Origin: Solea solea
Taxonomy: Eukaryota > Chordata > Actinopteri > Pleuronectiformes > Soleidae
DNA length: 64,000 bases
Assembly: GCF_958295425.1 (NCBI RefSeq)
Contig: NC_081146.1
Location: 248,001 to 312,000, forward strand
Direction: 5' to 3'
The translations under genes and the position numbers were made by a program. Under the pieces are notes generated by a model. The model was given only the letters and a program-made list of their open reading frames with translations, was not told where the DNA came from and searched no databases. Positions 58,268 through 64,000 of this stretch are shown here, piece after piece. How positions within the stretch are numbered: the stretch's first letter is position 1; each line of letters starts with the position of its first letter.

Positions 58268-58511
58268 AAGACAGTTTCCCACCTTTCTTACGTTTGAATT
58301 TTACAGACTGTGTTTTTGGCAGTTTTTTTTGGCCAGGGGGAAAAAAGCCCAAAGTCCTGTGTCCAAAAACTGAAAATCAGGTCATGTCAGACTCTATACA
58401 GTCTTAGACTCTTTGGCCAGAGTGGAAGTTTTGGAGGAACTACATTTCTACAGGTCGCAGGAGTGTGAATATTTCATATGTCGTTTGGGGTCCCAAGACG
58501 AGCGGAACGAC
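58268..58511. other. 244-bp non-repeated segment of unknown origin
   Basis: This lies between the 141-bp block and an outlying 176-bp block. It contains a T-run (GGCAGTTTTTTTTGGCCAGG), the word GGCCAG twice (58333, 58414) and a GC-richer end (AAGACGAGCGGAACGACGAGG). No reading frame of note, no transposon end and no RNA gene were recognised. It is single-copy in the window. It could be a fragment of an unrecognised interspersed repeat or of the ancestral flank. Confidence 0.6.
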
Positions 58512-59136
58512 GAGGGTACATTAGTATATCTTATTAGATGTTAACTTTATTTGTGAGGTTTATGTTATGGGACAGTAGAAAATGAAAAAAAATCAGAAAA
58601 CAGTCGTATTCCAGCTGAATGCGCACAAAAACAGACAGAAATAGAAAAACACATCCAAACAGTGAAATCATTGCAAAATCAAACAGTGAGGGTACCGAAG
58701 AATATCTTATAAGATGTTAACTTTATTTGTGAGGTTTATTTTATGGGACAGTAGAAAAATGAAAAAAAAATCAGAAAACAGTCGTATTCCAGCTTACTGC
58801 ACACAAAAACAGACAAAAATAGAAAAACACATTCAAACAGTGAAATCATTGCAAAATCAAACACTGAAGGTATATAACTATATCTTATAAGATGTTAAAT
58901 TTATTTGTGAGTTTTATGTTATGGGACAGTAGAAACAGTTTCAGACCCGTGCAACCTTTGGAAAGGTCAAAGGTCAGCCGTTCGGGTGTGTCTGAATGCG
59001 CACAAAAACAGATACAAATAGAAAAACACATCCAAACAGTGAAATCATTATAAATTCAAACACTGAGGGTACATCAATATACCTTATAAGATGTTAACTT
59101 CATATTATAGGACAGTAGAAAAAAGATTAAAATACC
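58512..59136. repeat. Outlying block of diverged 176-bp satellite (about 3.5 units)
   Basis: From GAGGGTACATTAGTATATC, diverged units follow with GGGACAGTAGAAAATG, CAGTCGTATTCCAGCTGAATG and GTACCGAAGAATATC. They are closer to class A than to B but carry private changes such as CAGTCGTATTCC. The third unit is interrupted by the inverted 141-bp fragment, and the fourth ends at the duplicated satellite junction. Confidence 0.88.
58937..58991 (-). repeat. Inverted fragment of the 141-bp repeat replacing part of a 176-bp monomer
   Basis: AGTTTCAGACCCGTGC through CCGTTCGGGTGTGT is the reverse complement of the ACACACCCGAACGG to GGTCTGAAACT part of the 141-bp unit. It sits where a 176-bp unit should read AAATGAAAAAAATCAG to CAGC, and satellite sequence resumes at CTGAATGCG (58992). 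The GTGCAACCTTTGG spelling matches the unit at about 58155-58180, while its CCGAACGG end matches the unit at about 57993, so the donor was probably a third, related unit. Confidence 0.92.
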
Positions 59137-59227
59137 CTCGATCAGCCTTAGTCCCTGATACACATACGGAAAAATCAGACTCCTGGCTTAATGCCTTTAG
59201 GAATTATTACAAAAAACACACCTAAAC
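59137..59227. repeat. 141-bp repeat unit, left part (split by the L2 insertion)
   Basis: CGATCAGCCTTAGTCCCTG through AATGCCTTTAGG to ACACACCTAAAC is the left part of a 141-bp unit. Its right part resumes at 60050 after the L2 element, so the insertion is younger than this array. Here CCCGAACGG has become CCTAAACGG. Confidence 0.93.
59223..59227. repeat. Target-site duplication of the L2 element, left copy (TAAAC)
   Basis: TAAAC directly precedes the L2 sequence and recurs at 60050-60054 directly after its tail. Removing one copy plus the element restores a continuous 141-bp unit. Five bases is short, and the preceding C could extend it to six. Confidence 0.7.
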
Positions 59228-59229
59228 AT

Positions 59230-59744
59230 CAGAGCAGACATCCCCCCCATTCTCCCCTGCACATCGGAGGAACAGCGGTGGAAGTGGTCTCCAGCTTCAG
59301 GTACCTGGGCGTGCATCTCAAGGACGACCTCACCTGGAGCAGCAACACTTCCAGCCTGGTCCGGAAGGCACACCAGCGCCTCTACTTCCTCAGGAGGCTG
59401 AGACGCGCTGGACTAGGAAGGTCAGCCCTTATCACCTTCTACAGATGTGTAGTGGAGAGTGTCCTGTGCTCCTGCATCACTGTGTGGCACGGCAGCTGCT
59501 CTGCAGCAGAGTGGTGAAAGCTGCACAGAGAACCGTGGGCAGCAGCCTCCCCACCATCACGGACATCTTCACCTCCAGATGCAGGAAAAGGGCTACCTGC
59601 ATCATGAGAGATCCCACTCACCCGGCACACACACTGTTCACCCCCCTCCCCTCAGGCAGGAGGCTACGGAGCATCAAGAGCAGCACTACGAGACTGAGGA
59701 ACAGCTTCTTCCCTGGAGCTGTCAGACTCCTTAACTCTCTGTAA
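59230..59744 (+). pseudogene. L2 LINE ORF2 C-terminal fragment (reverse transcriptase thumb/C-terminal region), frameshifted
   Basis: In full elements this protein copies the element's own RNA into DNA at the insertion site. Only the end of it is present. The first frame (59230-59514) gives the family signatures SSFRYLGVHL, DLTWSSNT, KAHQRLYFLRRLRRAGL and ITVWHG, then meets TGA at 59515. The second frame (from about 59508) continues with RVVKAAQRTVG, LPTITDIFTSRC, DPTHPAH, LFTPLPSGRR and FFPGAVRLLNSL to the stop at 59744. The family normally has about four residues between the tryptophan and RVVKAAQ. Their absence, with AGAGTGG at 59508-59514, suggests a deletion of about 19 bases between two AGAGTGG repeats. 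The catalytic motifs lie upstream of the truncation and are missing. An upstream ATG at 59191, in the 141-bp repeat, is in frame by chance. Confidence 0.88.
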
Positions 59745-60021
59745 CCCCATAGCCCTGCTGCCCCCACCCCCCACGTACTGTACTTTGCACATGCCCCCAG
59801 TACCGTACACACCCTTGCACCAAATTCTTTTTTGCACAGCACCTTACCTCCAGAGGTTTAAAGTTTTGATCTCTTTTAATTTATATTTTGTTAAGTTAAA
59901 CTGTTGGTTCTTATTTCTTATTTTCTTATTCTTCTTATTGCTGGGCCGACCGGGTTCTGGAGAGACTGATTTTCGTTCTGACCTCATGTCTAATGTGTGT
60001 TAGTATGACAATGAAGAAATC

Positions 60022-60049
60022 TTGAATCTTGAATCTTGAATCTTGAATC
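60022..60049 (+). repeat. L2 3' terminal microsatellite (TTGAATC)4
   Basis: Four exact copies of TTGAATC follow TGACAATGAAGAAATC and end exactly at the right target-site copy. Such short 3' tail repeats take the place of poly(A) in L2-type elements. Confidence 0.92.
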
Positions 60050-60054
60050 TAAAC
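60050..60054. repeat. Target-site duplication of the L2 element, right copy (TAAAC)
   Basis: TAAAC follows the last TTGAATC and precedes GGCTGACCTTTGACC, the expected continuation of the interrupted 141-bp unit. Confidence 0.7.
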
Positions 60055-62531
60055 GGCTGACCTTTGACCTTTCCGAAGGTTACACAGGTCTGAAACTCGG
60101 CACCCTAGATAAGCCTTAGTCCCTGATACACATACGGAAAAATCAGACTCCTGGCTCAATGCCTTTAGGAATTATTACAAAAAACACACCCGAACGGCTG
60201 ACCATTGACCTTTCCGAAGGTTGCACAGGTCTGAAACTCGGCTACCGGGATAATCTTTAGTCCCTGATACACATACGGAAAGATCAGACTCCTGACTCAA
60301 TGCCTTTAGGAATTATTACAAAAAACACACCCGAACGGCTGACCATTGACCTTTCCGAAGGTTGCACAGGCCTGAAACTCTGCACCCGGGATAAGCCTAA
60401 ATCCCTGATACACATACGGAAAAATCAGACTCCTGGCTCAATGCCTTTAGGAATTATTACAAAAAAACACACCCGAACGGCTGACCATTGACCTTTCCGA
60501 AGGTTGCACAGGTCTGAAACTCGGCAACCGGGATAAGCTTTAGTCCCTGATACACATACGGAGAAAAAAAAGTCCTGACTCAATGCCTTTAGGAATTATT
60601 ACAAAAAACACACCCGAATGGCTGACCATTGACCTTTCCGAAGGTTGCACAGGTCTGAAACTCGGCTACCGGGATAATCTTTAGTCCCTGATACACATAC
60701 GGAAAGATCAGACTCCTGACTCAATGCCTTTAGGAATTATTACAAAAAACACACCCGAACGGCTGACCATTGACCTTTCCGAAGGTTGCACAGGCCTGAA
60801 ACTCTGCACCCGGGATAAGCCTAAATCCCTGATACACATACGGAAAAATCAGACTCCTGGCTCAATGCCTTTAGGAATTATTACAAAAAAACACACCCGA
60901 ACGGCTGACCATTGACCTTTCCGAAGGTTGCACAGGTCTGAAACTCGGCAACCGGGATAAGCTTTAGTCCCTGATACACATACGGAGAAAACAGACTCCT
61001 GACTCAATGCCTTTAGGAATTATTACAAAAAACACACCCGAATGGCTGACCATTGACCTTTCCGAAGGTTGCACAGGTCTGAAACTCGGCTACCGGGATA
61101 ATCTTTAGTCCCTGATACACATACGGAAAGATCAGACTCCTGACTCAATGCCTTTAGGAATTATTACAAAAAACACACCCGAACGGCTGACCATTGACCT
61201 TTACGAAGGTTGCACAGGCCTGAAACTCTGCACCCGGGATAAGCCTAAATCCCTGATACACATACGGAAAAATCAGACTCCTGGCTCAATGCCTTTAGGA
61301 ATTATTACAAAAAACACACCCGAACGGCTGACCATTGACCTTTCCGAAGGTTGCACAGGTCTGAAACTCGGCAACCGGGATAAGCTTTAGTCCCTGATAC
61401 ACATACGGAGAAAACAGACTCCTGACTCAATGCCTTTAGGAATTATTACAAAAAACACACCCGAACGGCTGACCATTGACCTTTCCGAAGGTTACACAGG
61501 TCTGAAACTCTGCATCCGGGATAAGCCTAAATCGCTGATACACATACGGAAAAATCAGACTCCTGGCTCAATGCCTTTAGGAATTATTACAAAAAACACA
61601 CCTGAACGGCTGACCATTGACCTTTCCGAAGGTTGCACAGTTCTGAAACTCTGCACCGGGGATAAGCCTAAATCCCTGATACACATACGGAAAGATCGGA
61701 CTCCTGACTCAATGCCTTTAGGAATTATTACAAAAAACACACCCGAATGGCTGACCATTGACCTTTCCGAAGGTTGCACAGGTCTGAAACTCGGCTACCG
61801 GGATAATCTTTAGTCCCTGATACACATACGGAAAGATCAGACTCCTGACTCAATGCCTTTAGGAATTATTACAAAAAACACACCCGAACGGCTGACCATT
61901 GACCTTTCCGAAGGTTGCACAGGCCTGAAACTCTGCACCCGGGATAAGCCTAAATCCCTGATACACATACGGAAAAATCAGACTCCTGGCTCAATGCCTT
62001 TAGGAATTATTACAAAAAACACACCCGAACGGCTGACCATTGACCTTTCCGAAGGTTGCACAGGTCTGAAACTCGGCAACCGGGATAAGCTTTAGTCCCT
62101 GATACACATACGGAGAAAACAGACTCCTGACTCAATGCCTTTAGGAATTATTACAAAAAACACACCCGAACGGCTGACCATTGACCTTTCCGAAGGTTAC
62201 ACAGGTCTGAAACTCTGCATCCGGGATAAGCCTAAATCCCTGATACACATACGGAAAAATCAGACTCCTGGCTCAATGCCTTTAGGAATTATTACAAAAA
62301 ACACACCTGAACGGCTGACCATTGACCTTTCCGAAGGTTGCACAGTTCTGAAACTCTGCACCGGGGATAAGCCTAAATCCCTGATACACATACGGGAAGA
62401 TCAGACTCCTGACTCAATGCCTTTAGGAATTATTACAAAAAACACACCGGAACGGCTGACCATTGACCTTTCCGAAGGTTGCACAGGCCTGAAACTCTGC
62501 ACCCGGGATAAGCCTAAATCCCTGATACACA
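60050..62531. repeat. Main 141-bp tandem array (17 AATGCC-bearing units) with 3-mer and 5-mer higher-order repeats
   Basis: ATG of the AATGCCTTTAGG landmark occurs from 60159 to 62417, 16 intervals of 141 or 142 bp. Three unit types are told apart by their ends: ACCGGGATAATCTTTAGT, ACCCGGGATAAGCCTAAAT and AACCGGGATAAGCTTTAGT. A 3-unit period of 424 bp links 60300, 60724 and 61148. A 5-unit period of 705 bp links 61148 with 61853 and 61430 with 62135. In nearly all units after the first, TGACCTTTGACC reads TGACCATTGACC. The array is cut at 62531 by the L1 element. Open frames through it come from 141 being divisible by three and are not taken as genes. Confidence 0.95.
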
Positions 62532-62532
62532 G

Positions 62533-63000
62533 GTCCCTGACTTCTGTAAATTTGTCAGGGATCAAATCAAACTATTCTGTGAAACAAACTGTCCTTCTTC
62601 CCCTAATAGTTTCATACTATGGGATACATTAAAAGCTTATTTAAGAGGACAAATAATCTCATATACAAAAGGACTTAAAAAATCATATGTAGCAGAAGTG
62701 GAAAAATTTGAAAAAGAAATTCTTGGGCTGGAAAAAGACTTTCAGCAACATAGGGATAAGAAGATATACAGTTTATTGGTAAAAAGAAAACTCAAGTATA
62801 ATACACTATGCACTTATAGGGCTGAGAAAGACATTTTGAGAACGAAACAAAGGTACTACGAACTGGGGGAGAAGGCTCATAAAGTCCTATCCTGGCAATT
62901 AAAGAAAGAGGAGAGTTCAAAAACAATTAACCAAATTGAAGACGAACATGGCTGTATTACACAGAACCCAAAAGAAATAAATGAAACTTTTAAAAAGTTT
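62533..63000 (+). pseudogene. L1 ORF2 segment between endonuclease and reverse transcriptase, ending in a frameshift
   Basis: 156 codons are open from the truncation point. They carry L1-type features: KFVRDQIKLF, LWDTLKAYLRGQIISYTKG, then a long charged helical stretch rich in Lys and Glu (including LRTKQRYYELGEKA) and the EDEHGCITQNPKEI segment that precedes the polymerase in L1 proteins. The segment lacks a native start; the ATG at 62698 is internal. The frame runs on to TAG at 63046-63048, but family similarity leaves it at 63000. There the expected FYVNLYKSE-like reading needs one more T in the run at 62998-63000, so a one-base deletion is inferred. It either post-dates insertion or is an assembly error in the T-run. 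Confidence 0.88.
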
Positions 63001-64000
63001 ATGTTAATTTATACAAGTCGGAATCACCAGAAGATCTGTCCACAATAGATACATTCTTAAATAATATTGATTTGCCTAAACTGAGTCAAGACGACCAGAG
63101 GTATTTAGATTCACCATTTACCTCCAAAGAGATCGAAAACGCTCTAGCAACGCTGCAATCTAATAAATCACCAGGGGAGGATGGGTTTCCCCCCGAATTT
63201 TATAAAGAGTTTAAGGATTTGCTTATACCTCTCCTTATGGATGTAATTAATCTACCATCTAAAACACAAAGCCTCCCTGATTCATTTTCAATGGCTATAA
63301 TTACAGTGATCCATAAAAAAAACAAAGACCCCTTAAAATGCTCCTCTTTCCGACCAATTTCACTCTTGAATGCGGATTATAAATTGTTTTCTAAAGCTAT
63401 AGCAAACAGGTTGAGTGAATTCTTACCAAAATTGATAAACCGAGACCAGGTTGGCTTTATCCAGAAGAGATCCTCTGCCAATAACATGTGTAGGTTACTT
63501 AACGTTATTCATATGGCAACCTCCAGTACTGAACCTAGTATAGCCGTTACGCTGGACGCGGAAAAGGCCTTTGATAGGCTTGAGTGGCCCTATCTATTCA
63601 AGGTTCTATCTAAATTTGGATTTGGCTCCTATTTTATTAATTGGGTCAGAATGCTGTATAAGAATCCACAGGCCAGAATAATTACTAATGGACAAATGTC
63701 CACTGTCTTCCCCCTCAGTAGATCGAGCAGACAAGGGTGTCCCTTATCCCCTGGGCTTTTCGTTATAGCTATTGAACCTCTGGCCGAGACAATCAGACAC
63801 GATTCAGAGATAAAAGGTGTGAAAGTGGACCAGACGATACATAAAATCAATCTGATGGCAGATGATATAATTCTGTATTTAACAAAACCATCTGATTCCC
63901 TTGCTAAATTGAAAACCGTTTTGCATGCATTTGGATTTGTCTCTGGATATAAGGTAAATTACGATAAATGTGAAATTCTTCCACTTTCAAATTTTGACTA
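63000..64000 (+). pseudogene. L1-clade reverse transcriptase domain, open to the window end (partial)
   Basis: 333 codons without a stop (63000-63998) continue ORF2 in the shifted frame. Polymerase motifs appear in order: KSPGEDGF (63165-63188), FRPISLLNADYKLFSKAIANRL (about 63349-63414), DQVGFIQ, catalytic motif A DAEKAFD (Asp at 63555-63557), motif B RQGCPLSP (63729-63752) and motif C MADD (63855-63866; Asp pair at 63861-63866). All three catalytic aspartates are kept. Motif C usually reads FADD or YADD in L1 elements, so methionine is unusual and might matter for activity. In a complete element this domain makes cDNA primed at nicked genomic DNA. Here it cannot be translated with its upstream part because of the frameshift and the lost 5' end. 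The few visible defects suggest a fairly young insertion. Confidence 0.92.

Larger units (their letters stand above)
59228..60049 (+). mobile_element. 5'-truncated L2-clade LINE retrotransposon, 822 bp
   Basis: The element begins abruptly inside the C-terminal part of the reverse transcriptase frame. It continues through the end of that frame (stop about 59744) and a 3' untranslated region, and finishes in four TTGAATC repeats. A coding 3' end, short 3' region and terminal microsatellite are typical of L2/CR1-group LINEs in fish. The coding part resembles the widely repeated fish L2 (Maui-like) C-terminal domain. Severe 5' truncation and a short target duplication fit target-primed insertion. 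It cannot move by itself. Confidence 0.88.
62532..64000 (+). mobile_element. 5'-truncated L1-clade LINE retrotransposon (right end outside window)
   Basis: At 62531/62532 the 141-bp unit stops after CCCTGATACACA and coding sequence typical of the L1 ORF2 region upstream of the reverse transcriptase begins. The whole 5' part, including ORF1 and the endonuclease domain, is absent. The word TCCCTGA occurs on both sides of the join (62518-62524 and 62534-62540), which may reflect microhomology at the truncation. The 3' end and any target-site duplication lie beyond the window. Confidence 0.9.

Noticed and set aside
59191..59517. A genuine 108-codon gene starting at 59191
   Set aside because: The ATG and first 12 codons are 141-bp repeat sequence that happens to be in frame with the truncated L2 coding fragment. 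It is a chance fusion.
59439..59842. Other frames over the L2 element (59439-59630 minus, 59459-59734 plus, 59618-59842 minus, 59785-60003 plus)
   Set aside because: These are shadows of the L2 coding strand or its 3' untranslated region, without recognisable protein features.
61555..61779. Minus-strand 74-codon frame in the 141-bp array
   Set aside because: It is repeat sequence read in reverse and is open only because the unit length is divisible by three.
1..62531. CENP-B box in either satellite
   Set aside because: No match to the TTCG....A..CGGG core pattern was found in the consensus of the 176-bp classes or the 141-bp unit on either strand. ACGGG and TTCGG occur, but not in the required arrangement.
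63001..63048. Natural C-terminus of a 116-residue protein ending at 63048
   Set aside because: Family similarity leaves this frame at about 63000 and continues in the next frame. The last 16 codons are out-of-frame sequence.
63629..63850. Minus-strand 73-codon frame in the L1 element
   Set aside because: It lies antisense to the conserved reverse transcriptase motifs and is a shadow frame.

Overview
The window looks like vertebrate, most likely teleost fish, heterochromatin. It holds no intact cellular gene. About 90% of it (1-57905) is a head-to-tail satellite with a 176-bp unit, roughly 329 units at about 30% G+C (counted on one unit). The fish assignment rests on the two retroelements at the right end: an L2-clade LINE ending in a TTGAATC microsatellite, and an L1-clade LINE whose reverse transcriptase resembles fish L1 elements. 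No species can be named from the sequence.

Layout. The satellite has three monomer classes. Class A carries GGGACAGTAG and GTATAC. Class B carries GGGACAGCAG and the palindrome TCAGCTGA. Class C carries GGGAAAGTAG. Class A dominates 1 to about 23840. A, B and C alternate from about 23840 to 46450. B and C fill 46455-57660, and the edge copies (57660-57905) are the most diverged. On top of the 176-bp period sit several higher-order repeats: 8-mer (1408 bp), 13-mer (2287 bp), 20-mer (3520 bp), about 16-mer (2803 bp), 14-mer (2464 bp) and 25-mer (about 4398 bp). This is the pattern expected from unequal exchange and amplification.

From 57906 a second, unrelated tandem repeat begins, with a 141-bp unit. 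It is interleaved with a small outlying block of the 176-bp satellite (58512-59136) and a 244-bp segment of unknown origin (58268-58511). Early 141-bp units carry a perfect direct-repeat-1 nuclear-receptor motif, TGACCT-T-TGACCT; later units carry a one-base variant. A piece of the 141-bp unit lies inverted inside one 176-bp monomer. The main 141-bp array (59137-62531) has its own 3-unit and 5-unit higher-order repeats. It is interrupted by an 822-bp 5'-truncated L2 element (59228-60049) flanked by the 5-bp duplication TAAAC.

From 62532 to the window end is a 5'-truncated L1-clade element in + orientation. It keeps an open reverse transcriptase domain that runs off the window, behind one single-base frameshift.

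Nothing here works as a gene system. The interest lies in satellite architecture, fold-back mutation and satellite-satellite exchange. The array is a reasonable candidate for a centromeric or pericentromeric satellite, but the sequence alone cannot show that. The short open frames inside both satellites are by-products of the repeat.
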